Counted from the stretch's first letter, positions 1 through 9,155 are shown. The stretch: DNA of 16,804 bases from Cyclostephanos tholiformis (GCA_036939975.1 JALLPB010000378.1:1-16804), one strand, 5' to 3'. The notes: generated by a model not told the origin, from the sequence alone. Translations and numbers: made by a program.

Positions 1-2
1 TT

Positions 3-1367
3 TTAGCAAATAATACAGCGATATTTTAGCGTCTGCGTATTTGTGGCACCCCCAATTGCCGCCGGTCCGCTTAACCTTATTCCATCGTTTCCGATTGGAT
101 ACCCCCGGCCGACACGAACATTGTACCAAACCGGATCATCGGCGAGGAAATTGTGAAGGCACGCACACGTAATGAAAACCTTCTCGCAAATACGGATGTC
201 ACGGAACATAAATCCACCATTCAATATCTTCCACCGCTTCTTCAGAATGCCGAAAGTGCATTCAACATCCTTGCGTACACTTTCCAAATTTGATGAGAAA
301 TATCCCTCAACCGTGGAGCTTGGCTTGCCGACATAAGGTGGAATTGTTTGTGGCCAGCACAGATAACCATTATCACAAATTAGATACGCACCTCTCTTGT
401 GCCAAATCCTGCCATCACGATCATAATAACGCCACCAAAAATCCTTGAACCACCCATTACGGATCTTGTCGACGTTCGTGTCGATTTTTACGATGTGCTT
501 GTCGTTGTTTGATCCAAACTGGGGACCGTACACACCGAGGATGTGCCTGTTGTAATCCGTGATGCATTGAAATGCAAGAGTCGGGTAACTCTCCTTACCC
601 TTTGCTTGGTTATAATCCCCGGCAGGACACTTCGACCACTTCACATGGACAACGTCCATAGAACCACATGCACCGGGCAACCCAACGGATTCGTAGCTTT
701 CGGTGACCTTTTTTAACGTGGCCATGTCCGCTGGAAGCTGGATGTACTCATTTTGCATAGCATAGAATGAATCCAGGAATAGAAAGAAAAACTTACGAAT
801 CTCTGATGTGGAGATCTTGCACACTGCCCGACACGAACGAAAAGCGGCACCAGAACCAAGAAGGTAGAGCGACGACATCACCAATAGCTCGACGCGCTCA
901 CGGAACTCGCACTGGCGAAAGTACGTACGAGGAGGCTCAACATAGCCACGGTCAATGAAGATATCTGCCAAACGCTCCACTTTTGCGAGTGGCATCCGAA
1001 ACCAATGGCGAAATTCGCCGTACCTATCAGAGAGAGAAAGCTCGTGAGTCATGTCACGAACTTGACCCGGCTTTAGAAAATTCAGGTACCAACAGGAGGT
1101 CCTGACACTCTCAATACGATAATGGCGATTCATACGACGCCTACGGCGGCGCCTATGTCGAGGCCGGCGGGGAGACCCCGAGCCACTGGAAAATAATCCA
1201 GAAACAGAATCAGGCGTCACCGATCCTGACCTATCGTCGTCAGGATCGAAGGCTGCAAAATTAGCTCGAAATTCGAATTCGGCGGAGAAGTCGACATGGA
1301 TGTCCTCCAGGAAAATAGAAGAAAGCTCAGAGAGACCTAGGAAGTCATGGGTGGGAGGGCGAGCCAT
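3..1367 (-). CDS. PIF/Harbinger-type transposase (DDE nuclease)
   Basis: This single-exon, 454-residue protein is a PIF/Harbinger (plant_tran/DDE_Tnp_4-like) transposase, which cuts and joins DNA at the ends of its transposon. The probable catalytic acids are D238 (in GSMDVVHVKW), D332 (in LICDNGYL) and E369 (in VECTFGILKKRW), which match the family's three conserved blocks. An arginine-rich stretch at residues 67-78 looks like a nuclear localisation signal or DNA-contact tail, and residues 20-65 are acidic and Ser-rich. The start is the ATG at 1367, and the stop codon at 3-5 lies inside the element's terminal sequence, so coding runs almost to the transposon end. The frame is open with no internal stops, so the copy may be recent. 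No Myb/SANT partner gene, which many Harbinger elements carry, is visible in the window. Confidence 0.9.
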   Translation of the reverse strand: MARPPTHDFLGLSELSSIFLEDIHVDFSAEFEFRANFAAFDPDDDRSGSVTPDSVSGLFSSGSGSPRRPRHRRRRRRRMNRHYRIESVRTSCWYLNFLKPGQVRDMTHELSLSDRYGEFRHWFRMPLAKVERLADIFIDRGYVEPPRTYFRQCEFRERVELLVMSSLYLLGSGAAFRSCRAVCKISTSEIRKFFFLFLDSFYAMQNEYIQLPADMATLKKVTESYESVGLPGACGSMDVVHVKWSKCPAGDYNQAKGKESYPTLAFQCITDYNRHILGVYGPQFGSNNDKHIVKIDTNVDKIRNGWFKDFWWRYYDRDGRIWHKRGAYLICDNGYLCWPQTIPPYVGKPSSTVEGYFSSNLESVRKDVECTFGILKKRWKILNGGFMFRDIRICEKVFITCACLHNFLADDPVWYNVRVGRGYPIGNDGIRLSGPAAIGGATNTQTLKYRCIIC

Positions 1368-1461
1368 GAGAATAGCGGCAGCAGAAGGAGGAAGGTGGGC
1401 AGCGGATAATAATAATAGAGAAGAGTTCGAGAATAGTTGGATCTTCCTCTCGGTGATGGAA

Positions 1462-1814
1462 GCCTATTTGGCGACTTTTAGCAAATATTACAGCGATTTT
1501 TTAGCGTCTGCGTATTTGTGGCACCCCCAAAATGGCACAGATAGACGCCCTCCTATTTGCGCGCAAATAGCCTCGCAAACAGATACGCAAATAAAAAATG
1601 GTCAATTTGTATGCGTATCTGTGCATCGGTAGCGAAAAATCCTGGTTTCTGCACGACGAATACGCAAAAGAACACTCACGAACACGAAAACCTTCGCACC
1701 GGTCATTTGTGTATTCGCGTATCTGCGTATCTGCTCAAAGAAATCACAGCCTTAATTTTGGGAACGCTCCACTAAAAAATCGCTCCATTTTTGGCTAAAA
1801 ATCGCCAGATAGGC
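1462..1814. mobile_element. 353-bp MITE-like unit with terminal inverted repeats
   Basis: The left terminus (1462-1504) and the reverse complement of the right terminus (1772-1814) align over about 43 bases with roughly seven mismatches; both begin GCCTAT and end GCGATTTTTTAG. The interior encodes nothing recognisable. It is rich in copies of GCGTATCTG/CAGATACGC in both orientations and holds an 18-bp perfect palindrome at 1553-1570. Its left end is the same sequence as the start of the window next to the transposase stop, so it is probably a non-autonomous relative mobilised by that transposase. Confidence 0.65.
1553..1570. repeat. 18-bp perfect palindrome in the MITE-like unit
   Basis: CTATTTGCGCGCAAATAG equals its own reverse complement. 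Just downstream, ACAGATACGCA and TGCGTATCTGT (about 1578-1624) form an 11-bp inverted pair, so this part of the element could fold into a cruciform. It could also be a paired transposase-binding site, which is inference. Confidence 0.7.
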
Positions 1815-2003
1815 GTGCTTAGATTAGCTTGTGTTCCTTCTCTGCACGAGTTCCTATGTAGAGTTTGGTATGTTTAATTATGTTTTTCCATATTTTTTAC
1901 TGATGTGAACGAAAAGTAATGCGAACTCTGAAACACCCTTGTCTCTCTGCGCGCGTCCCTCCCCTCCCTTCACAATAAAATCATACGAATAAATCGATAA
2001 ACA

Positions 2004-4522
2004 ATGTTAAGCGTAACTAAGCAATTAGCCCAGAAAGCCATGCAGACCGCCGCCCCCGCTCTTTCTGCCGTGGCATCATCTGCCGCCAGCGAACTAATCC
2101 ACCTGAAGGTCGATGGCCATCCCGTTAAGGTTGCTCCAGGAGCGACCATGCTTGATGCCATCAAGAAAAGCAAATCCCACGTACCTACGTTGTGCTTCCA
2201 TCCCGAGTTTGATCCGAAGGCTGTGTGTGAGTGGCGTCGCATCTCTCTTGACAAAAAATTTTCCAGCGTTCGTTGATTTATCTGCATTGAAACAAACGCA
2301 TCGTAGGCCGCATGTGTCTAGTAGATGTCAAGGGGTGGCAGAAGCCAGTACCCGCCTGCCGAACAAAGGCCGAAGATGGGCAGGAAATAGTCACAAATAG
2401 CAAGGAGCTTATATCCTTTCGTCGACGGTGAGCGTTTCATCATGTTGAGTCGGGAAAAAAATGTGCTCCTAACCCAACATTTTTGTGCGCTGCAACTTCT
2501 TGACGACACAACCAAAATAATTAGCGACCTCCAATTCTTACTCAACCGCCACCCAAATGACTGCATGCACTGCGAGGCTTCGGGGAACTGCAAGCTCCAG
2601 GATCTCGTCCAAGAAATGGAAGTGGAGGATATGTGGCCGAAGAAAACCTCGAGAGGATCACCTTCCCACCCCGAGCACACACTCCACGACCACACGAGTC
2701 CAAGCATTTATCGGGATATGGACAAGTGCATCGAGTGCGGACTGTGCGTGGACGCCTGTTCCGCTCAAAAGATAAATGCCATCGGCTTCGCAGAGCGTGG
2801 ATCGGGAATGCTGCCCATAACGGCATTCGACAAGCCACTTAAGGATACAGGGTGCATTTCCTGCGGACAATGCACGTTGCGTTGTCCAGTGGGCGCCCTG
2901 ATCGAGAGGCCGGACTGGCATCGAGTTCTGGATGTGTTGGACTCAAGGCGTAAGGTGACGATAGTGCAGACCGCTCCGGCGACTAGGGTCGCCATCGGGG
3001 AGGAATTTGGGTTTGAGCCCGGCACTGTGTCTACCGGACGGTTGGTTAATGCGCTGAGGATGTTGGGGTTCGATCACGTCACTGACACCAACTTCAGCGC
3101 GGATTTGACCATCATGGAAGAGGCTAACGAGCTCCTCGAGCGAGTGAGCGGCAAACGAGAGGGCAAACTCCCGATGTTCACGTCGTGCTGCCCTGGCTGG
3201 ATCAACTACGTCGAGATCAATCGTCCCGATCTCATACCTCATTTGAGTACGACCAAGAGTCCGCAGCAGATGCATGGCGCCATATCAAGATATGGCCCCA
3301 TAGCCAAGAAGATTGCCGAGGAGACGAAGGAAGAGCCGTACATTGTCTCGATAATGCCCTGTACCGCTAAGAAGGATGAGTCAGTCAGGCCGGGGAACAG
3401 GGGTGACATTGATGCGGTACTGACGACGCGAGAATTGGCGAAGATGATACGCCATCGCAAAATACCTTTCGCATCCCTTCCAAACGACGGAGTGTTCGAT
3501 AGCCCCATGGGTGAATCAACGGGAGCAGCGGCGATATTTGGGGCGAGCGGCGGCGTATTGGAGGCGGCGTTGCGTACCGCCGCGGATGCCTTGGGGTTGG
3601 GCGGGACCGTGGAGTACAAGGGGGTAAGGGGCGTTGATAGGGGTGTGAAGGTTATCACCATTAAAGGTGAGCGAGAGGTTCAACATTTGTCCTGTTCTTG
3701 ATGCGATCACGAAAGAGTCTAATGAAACATCATCTTTGCCGATTGCATTCCGAGCAGGGCTCGGATCCGTGGCAGCTGTTAGCTCGATAGGATCTGCGAT
3801 TGAGTTACTGAGCGATGATGACTGGAAGGAAAAGTACCTCATGATTGAAGTGATGACTTGTCCAGGTAGGACTCTGACTGGCATTATCTCCCGAACTCGG
3901 GACTGTAAGGTTCTAGCATCACATTCATCTCATATATTCCACCTATTTCATTTCACCCTGTTGCTGGATAAACATCGCAGGAGGCTGTCTGGGAGGAGGC
4001 GGTGAACCTAAATCAGACGATCCCGACATACTTCAAAAGAGAATGAGGGGCATATACCACATCGACTCGACGTCTGCCATTCGGAAAAGTCACGAGAACA
4101 AGGAGGTCCAGAAGTTGTATGATGACATGTTCGACGGCAAGCCACTGTCGCATGCGTCCGAGAGAATGCTTCACACGACTTACGCCCCCCGGGGTTCCGA
4201 AAGGGAGATACTCGGTCGTTTTTTGAGCGCCGTCGATCAAAGAGATGGGAAAGAGGCCGCATCCTTGTGCGCTGACAACGTCGTGTGGAATACAAACACG
4301 GAAATGTTCGGTGCCGCGTGCGGGAGGGATAGCGTAGAGGCATTGATACGGGATAAGTTGCCGAAGGTCGTTCGGGGGTGCGGTGTGGAATTTCCCAGGC
4401 ATCGACTGGCGTCGTGCACGGATGGAACGGACGTCATTGGTCCAGATAATAGAAGACATCACTTCGAAGTGGCTTTGGATAAGGGTGGGCTTATCAAGAC
4501 TTTAACGAGGACTTCGATTTGA
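2004..4522 (+). CDS. hydA: [FeFe]-hydrogenase with C-terminal NTF2-like domain, 5 exons
   Basis: The exons are 2004-2226, 2307-2427, 2525-3666, 3758-3865 and 3981-4522, giving 711 residues; all introns are GT-AG (80, 97, 91 and 115 nt). The protein would reduce protons or oxidise H2 at an H-cluster. In order it has: a basic, acid-free N-terminus (1-29, mitochondrial-like presequence); a plant-type [2Fe-2S] domain (C64, C75, C78, C92); a His-ligated [4Fe-4S] site (H124, C128, C131, C137); two [4Fe-4S] sites (C183/186/189/193 and C225/228/231/235); then H-cluster motifs TSCCPGW (334-340), MPCTAKKDE (392-400) and MTCPGGC (528-534). The Fe-hydrogenase small-subunit-like segment is at about 545-602, and residues 603-711 look like an NTF2/SnoaL domain. 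The H-cluster motifs exclude complex I 75-kDa subunit and Nar1. The third intron's acceptor could be 3754 instead of 3757. The start ATG sits in an AACA context. Confidence 0.93.
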
Positions 4523-4669
4523 CGTGTTAGAATACGAATTAAGTTTGAACATATAACTTTAATCATCGTTGGTTATACCTAGTGTGCTGTACGTCTGTGG
4601 TCTAAGTGTCATGAACATAATGCATACCAGCAAGATGATATCCAATCTCGTCTAGGACCGTTCAGCCAT

Positions 4670-5308
4670 TCACCCCTCCTCAGCCCGTTTCATTCCCGAC
4701 GATGATGCATCCCTCGCATCCCTCGCCTGCCACGCCCTATCCCCGCCCTCGCAGAATGGCACGACGCGGCACACGATGTCTCTATTCTGCAATTGTCGTC
4801 CGAATCGCACGCACTCCTCGTGACCCCACGTCCCGAGGCAAGAGAAGCCCTCACTTTCGGCATGTGCCGCCAATTCCGCGGCCTCGTCGTAGGGCATCGA
4901 CAGCACGTACGCGCACGAGGTGGCGACGTACTCGATCGTGATGCGCTTGTTATTGGTGAAGGTCGCATCGAGCAATAATATGTGATAGGGATCGTCGATA
5001 TCGCGCGAGATATGGACGTCGTCGATGAGCCATTCCACGGGACCGCGAATCTCGCCCTCGTCGGGGGGGGGATTGATATCGAAGTCGCGCTTTTCGCGTC
5101 GTCGTTTTTCAGTCTCCGTCACTCCGCCGCCCGGCGGCTTAATCACGGTCGACATCGTGAGGGATGAGGACCGACGATGATCGAGGTCGGCGATTATGGG
5201 GGAGGATACGAACGCAGACGAGAATGGGAGGAGCGTGATGATGACGGACGACGTCGTTGTCGTCATCGCCATAAGCAACGCGGCGAGGGGGGTGGCGGAG
5301 ATCATCAT
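4670..5308 (-). CDS. clpS: plastid-targeted ClpS-like protease adaptor
   Basis: This single-exon gene starts at the ATG at 5308 (a second ATG follows directly) and encodes 212 residues. The hydrophobic signal peptide spans about residues 1-30 and is followed by SSAFVSSP, which resembles the ASAFAP import motif of diatom plastid proteins. A charged linker comes next, then a ClpS-like core at about 106-187. ClpS delivers N-degron substrates to Clp proteases, here presumably in the stroma. The strand-helix layout and the pocket histidine (H149 in AAHAESEGF) are kept. The usual L-N-D-D substrate-binding stretch reads L-D-A-T (113-116), so recognition of N-terminal residues may be altered. A short acidic-basic tail follows the core. 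The gene converges on the hydrogenase (147-bp gap) and diverges from the phosphatase. Family assignment rests on pattern recognition of a small domain. Confidence 0.72.
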   Translation of the reverse strand: MMISATPLAALLMAMTTTTSSVIITLLPFSSAFVSSPIIADLDHRRSSSLTMSTVIKPPGGGVTETEKRRREKRDFDINPPPDEGEIRGPVEWLIDDVHISRDIDDPYHILLLDATFTNNKRITIEYVATSCAYVLSMPYDEAAELAAHAESEGFSCLGTWGHEECVRFGRQLQNRDIVCRVVPFCEGGDRAWQARDARDASSSGMKRAEEG

Positions 5309-5675
5309 GTTGTTGTCTTGGGTTGTTCCGTCGCGCACGATCCCTCCTGCAACTCATGTAATAGTACACACGATGTGGGGTGTTCGGTGACGGCTCCTCA
5401 AAAAATGCTGACTGTTTCGGATTCGCCATCTGCGCAAGGCTAGAGATAGGGTTGAAAATAATTCTGCGGCTCCGAGATGGGTATCTCATCCAATGTTTTT
5501 TAAATAGGAGTCCCATGAGGATAAGTGAAATATCGTACCTAATTCTAACCCAACTACCTACTAGTAGGCAGATAGGCAACCCTCAACAATGAAAATCATC
5601 GATCAACGATGACGACGGCGCCCGTGCGAGCTGAAACGACGCGCTCAAGCCCCTTATTATTACGATAACATCATC
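5309..5675. promoter_or_regulatory. divergent intergenic region between clpS and PP6 genes
   Basis: The 367 bases between the two divergent start codons should hold both promoters. No clear TATA box is seen. A perfect 12-bp palindrome, CCTACTAGTAGG, lies at 5557-5568, about 110 bases before the phosphatase ATG, and is the only strong candidate site. No additional gene is supported; open frames here are short and without family features. Confidence 0.4.
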
Positions 5676-7135
5676 ATGCCGCCACGAGCATCCTCCTTCC
5701 AACTAGTAGGGCCAGACGAAGTCGAGTCGTGGCTGTCCACCCTCCGATCGGGAGAATGCCTAACCGAGCGATCCCTCCGCCGATTGTGCCGATCGGCATC
5801 GGAACTATTGATGGAGGAATCGAACGTCCAACCGGTATTATCCCCCGTGACGATCGTGGGAGACTTGCATGGGCAATTCTACGATCTGCTTAATTTACTA
5901 AGTCCGGAAGTGGGGGGCGAACCCCCGAATACGTCCTACGTTTTCTTGGGCGACTTCGTGGATCGGGGACATAATTCGGTCGAGACCCTTAGCCTACTTT
6001 TATGCCTAAAGTTGAAATATCCGGGTCACGTGACGCTGCTGAGAGGGAATCACGAGGTAAATCATATCGCATCTTTTACAACGATATACACTCCCCACCA
6101 TCGTCGCCTTCGTCGTTCTCGTTTGTCATCCTCGCTATCCCCATATTTGTCCCTTTTCCTGCCTTTCGTATCCCCGACCTTTTTTTCCCAGACGCGACTC
6201 ACCTCCCCCCCCCCCCCCCCCCCTCACACACACACACACCCGCTCATCCCTATGACGCCTTCTCCCTCTCCTCTCCCACGTCAATAAAAAAAGAGCCGAC
6301 AGATCACGCAGGTTTACGGTTTCTACGACGAGTGCAATAGAAAATACGGCAACGCGTCGGCGTGGCGACACTGCGTCCAGTGCTTCGACACCTTCTCGAT
6401 CGGGGCCATCATCGACGGCCGAGTATTGTGTATACACGGCGGACTGTCCCCTGACATTCGCACGATAGACCAAATACGCGCGATCGACAGACAGCAGGAA
6501 ATACCGCACGAGGTGAGTAGAGTGAGGGGGATTCGGGAGAGCGCGCGTGGGGGGACGTTTGCGGTAGCTTTCTTTTTGTCGCCCCCCCCCCCCCCCCCCC
6601 CCCCAAGTACCGATCTTCGTCGTGTCTTACGTCATTCCCTTCCTCCATCAATCGCATCCCCTATGTATTAATCGGATACTATACACACCAGGGCGCCTTT
6701 TGCGATTTATTATGGAGCGATCCGGAGGAACGATTGACCAGCGCACCCTGGCAGGTCAGTCCTCGGGGGGCGGGTTACCTCTTTGGGGCTAGGGTCACGG
6801 ATGAATTTTCGTACCTGAATCGCCTGGACCTGACCGCTCGCGCGCATCAGCTCGTCATGGAGGGGAAGCAGTATCACTTCCCCAATAGGAATTTGGTCAC
6901 GGTCTGGTCGGCGCCGAATTACTGCTATCGATGCGGGAACGTCGCGGCGATACTTACCATCGGGAACGACGGGAGGGAGATGGGGGAGAATGAAATCGTT
7001 GAAGTCGAGGGGGGCGAGGGGGAGGATGGCAGGGTTAAAATCAGGCAGAGCTTCAAATATTTCAGGGAAACGGAGCTATCGGCTTACGGACCCAAAGGAG
7101 AAGAGAGGGCTCAACTGGTGCCCTATTTTTTGTAA
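5676..7135 (+). CDS. PPP6C: PP6/Sit4-type Ser/Thr protein phosphatase catalytic subunit, 3 exons
   Basis: The exons 5676-6056, 6294-6512 and 6692-7135 join in phase 0 to give 347 residues. This is a PPP-family metallophosphatase that removes phosphate from Ser/Thr. Metal and phosphate motifs are intact: GDLHG (62-66), GDFVDRG (92-98), GNHE (124-127), HGGLSPD (175-181), RAHQ (250-253) and [11 protein letters not shown] (273-283). The stretch [22 protein letters not shown], split across exons 2 and 3, matches PP6 better than PP2A or PP4. The C-terminus PYFL is the PP6/PP2A-type tail that is carboxymethylated in known members. It is longer than the usual roughly 305 residues because of a longer N-terminus and an acidic insert at about 292-320. 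Intron 1 (6057-6293) uses an unusual A-rich acceptor, AAAAAAG before AGC, but the restored SRQITQVYG confirms it. Both introns contain long C runs. Confidence 0.93.
6205..6240. repeat. poly-C run (19) plus CA microsatellite in PP6 intron 1
   Basis: Nineteen consecutive C residues (6205-6223) are followed by T and a (CA)n tract to 6240, inside intron 1 of the phosphatase gene, about 55-90 bases before the splice acceptor. The run may serve as a displaced polypyrimidine tract. Its length is likely variable or mis-sequenced. Confidence 0.9.
6582..6604. repeat. poly-C run (23) in PP6 intron 2
   Basis: Twenty-three consecutive C residues lie in intron 2 (6513-6691), about 90 bases before the acceptor CACACCAG at 6691. 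This repeats the pattern of intron 1 and of the C/G runs in the polymerase gene. Confidence 0.9.
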
Positions 7136-7444
7136 TGATACATAAAAAGACAGCACCTGAAGCACACTCCTTTTCCCAAATCAAGTACTTACCAGTGATA
7201 ACAGGACAGAGTAAAATCATATTTTACATAGCTAGTCTTGTACCGAAATGATTATATTGGGAGCATTCGCTCCTGCACAATTTTTTTCCATTTGGGCGTT
7301 TTAACACCGCCCGAACCGGACTCGTTTTCGTCGCAATTAATACCGATTTGTGCTGTGCGAACGAGCGACTATATCACGTTTGTTACGCAAAATCGATTTA
7401 AATATTTTCCATCTATCCGCCAAGGGAGAGGAGAGCGTCCATTA
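7136..7444. other. convergent 3' intergenic region, no gene seen
   Basis: These 309 bases lie between the stop codons of the convergent phosphatase and DGAT2 genes and must hold both 3' ends. The sequence is AT-rich. No coding frame, RNA gene or clear repeat is seen. Confidence 0.6.
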
Positions 7445-8682
7445 TCAGTCGATGTACAATACTTTTCGTTTGTACGTCGGTACCCTCTCCTTGTACGTCT
7501 CGTATATATCCCTCACCTCATCACAGTACACCCTATGCCACCTGTCGATGTCCTCTTGCGTCGGATGCGCGATGTGCGGGAGGCCGATCGGCCTGCCGAC
7601 AACGTAAAGGAGCTTGAAAATTGATGATGGTTGACAATGTTACACGTCGAGGCATCGTTTTCGTTCAGGATTCACGCCAGATAAAAAAATAAAGATGCAC
7701 GATCGAAAAAGGCGAATGAAGGGAGTAAGGTAATCGAAATGGCGCAAGGGGGAGCGAGGTGCATCGTGAATCTCACCTTTTCGTCTCTTGGGATGGGCAG
7801 ATAGTATTTGCCCCAGAACAACGTAAGACTCGCACCAAGCCGCCTCGACAATCCCGCGAGCGGTCCTCGCCTCAGAACTGACAGCACGCTCGTATTACCA
7901 AAGAGATACACCGGTACGACGTCGACGTTGCACGTCAATGCCAGCTTGATAAATCCCTTCCTTTCCTTCAGGTACAGCCTCTCCTCGTTCCTGCACGACT
8001 TGAATAGCTCGGCGATACCCCCGACGTAGAGCAATACCGACCCCCCATCCGCGCCAAGGTGTCGTTTTAGGCTCGGTCCGCTCGCGTCGACGAGGTTGAA
8101 TATCCCCATGAGATTCCTTAGGATGGGCGTGCGAAGGAGTATCGACGCGACTGCAGTGGGTATGCGTTCGGCCGATTCGGGATTCGTGATTGCCTCGCAC
8201 ATCGCCACGTAGGTCAGAACCCCGTGGGGCTGGGCGGCGAGTATCCGTCCCCTCCTCTTCCTGCTGCTCTTCTCCTCCCCGCCGGATGACTCCTCCTTCC
8301 CACTCCTCATGTTCCCCTCGTCATCGCTCGACTCGCTCATCGACTCGCACGTCTCCGTCTCCGTCTCGTCAACGTCGTCGGAGAGGTGCAAGCTCTCGAA
8401 GACGAAGTAGTCGAGCATCGGCCTCGCCATCCACAGCGCGAAACGCGACGATTTGGGCGGGAATAGTAACGAAAAGAGCATCGGGAGAGCATACGCCAAC
8501 GACGATTGAGTGTCGGGATATCGCATGACGAGGGCGAATATGGCGCTTATTATGTACGCCGGCACGAGGAGGTAGGCGAGGCTGAAGATCGACGCGACTG
8601 CCATGCCCAGGAGATATCGCGAATTGGAGACGGGGGTCCTTCGTCGAGAGGGGATGATAGGATAATCGACTTCTTTACACAT
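7445..8682 (-). CDS. DGAT2: DGAT2-family diacylglycerol acyltransferase, 2 exons
   Basis: Exon 1 is 8682-7777 and exon 2 is 7612-7445, joined in phase 0 across a 164-nt GT-AG intron; the product has 357 residues. DGAT2 enzymes transfer an acyl chain to diacylglycerol (or a related acceptor) at the ER membrane in triacylglycerol synthesis. Hydrophobic residues 24-53 form the N-terminal membrane hairpin or span. QPHG (151-154) occupies the place of the family HPHG motif. VGGIAELF (220-227), RKGFIKLAL (241-249) and PVYLFGNT follow in the family order, and exon 2 supplies LLYVVGRPIGLP and the closing PTQEDIDRWHRVY helix. An acidic Ser/Glu/Asp insert at about 101-145 sits between the membrane segment and the active site. 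The frame extends upstream to 8721 only from a TTG codon, so the first ATG (8682) is chosen. Related mono- or wax-acyl acceptors cannot be excluded. Confidence 0.87.
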
Positions 8683-9107
8683 GGCGATAGGGCGACGAGG
8701 GAAGAGAAGATTGCTTTTCAAGAGGAGACAAAAGTGCCATGATCAAGATGAGGAGGCAGAACGATGGTATGATGTGTATGAAGAGCCTCAAAAAAAAATC
8801 TACAGAACATGCCGATTTGAATTTAGAGCTATACAAATAATACTAAAAGGTTTGGTAGCGAAAATGCATACCAAAACTCCGTTCAGATCCAGTTTCGCAA
8901 AAGAGGTTATTTTATTTTCTATTCTCATGGAACATTATTTGATAAGTCCTGTTCATAGCAAAACGCTTTTCTGACGAGCTTGTTTCTTTTTTTTGGGATG
9001 TTTGTTTGGGAGTGTCAATGACGCATCCCGCCAAAAATCGACCATCCTTTTTCGCAGATGATCTGCCGAAGCTAAATTCGAATATCTCTTACTTGCTTGG
9101 TCAAATC

Positions 9108-9126
9108 TAAGGGCTCCATAGTGTCC
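9108..9126 (+). repeat. short dispersed direct repeat, copy 1
   Basis: TAAGGGCTCCATAGTGTCC recurs at 10090-10109 as TAAGGGACCCCATAGTGTCC, the same but for one added base and one change. The two copies lie about 980 bases apart in the same orientation within the gene-free stretch. Confidence 0.55.
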
Positions 9127-9155
9127 TTATCTCCGTCGTACTTAGACGGAGATAA
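9127..9155. repeat. 11-bp-stem hairpin with 7-nt loop
   Basis: TTATCTCCGTC and GACGGAGATAA are perfect reverse complements separated by GTACTTA. Allowing a two-base bulge, flanking GTGT/ACAC extends the pairing. No following T-run is present, so it does not look like a bacterial-type terminator; the function is unknown. Confidence 0.7.

Larger units (their letters stand above)
1..1814. mobile_element. Harbinger-like DNA transposon, left end cut by window
   Basis: The transposase gene at 3-1367 is bounded by related terminal sequences. Bases 1-55 repeat at 1476-1530 in the same orientation (about 53 of 55 identical). The inverted form of this terminal sequence ends at 1814, where GCCTAT...GGCGA...TTTTAGC is read on the minus strand. 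By analogy with the copy at 1462, about 14 bases of the left terminus probably lie before the window start. No convincing target-site duplication is seen at the right end (flanks GAA before 1462, GTG after 1814). Assigning the whole span to one element is inference; it may be two overlapping insertions. Confidence 0.7.

Noticed and set aside
2004..3701. Complex I 75-kDa (NuoG-like) subunit or Nar1/NARF protein
   Set aside because: The N-terminal cluster domains are shared with NuoG, but all three H-cluster motifs, including MTCPGGC after intron removal, and the small-subunit segment are present; Nar1 lacks this full set.
5309..5338. Ten-residue N-terminal extension of the ClpS-like protein
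   Set aside because: It begins at GTG; starting at the ATG at 5308 places the hydrophobic signal peptide at the true N-terminus.
8683..8721. Thirteen-residue N-terminal extension of the DGAT2 protein
   Set aside because: It begins at a TTG codon; the first ATG in frame is at 8682 and is expected for a eukaryotic gene.
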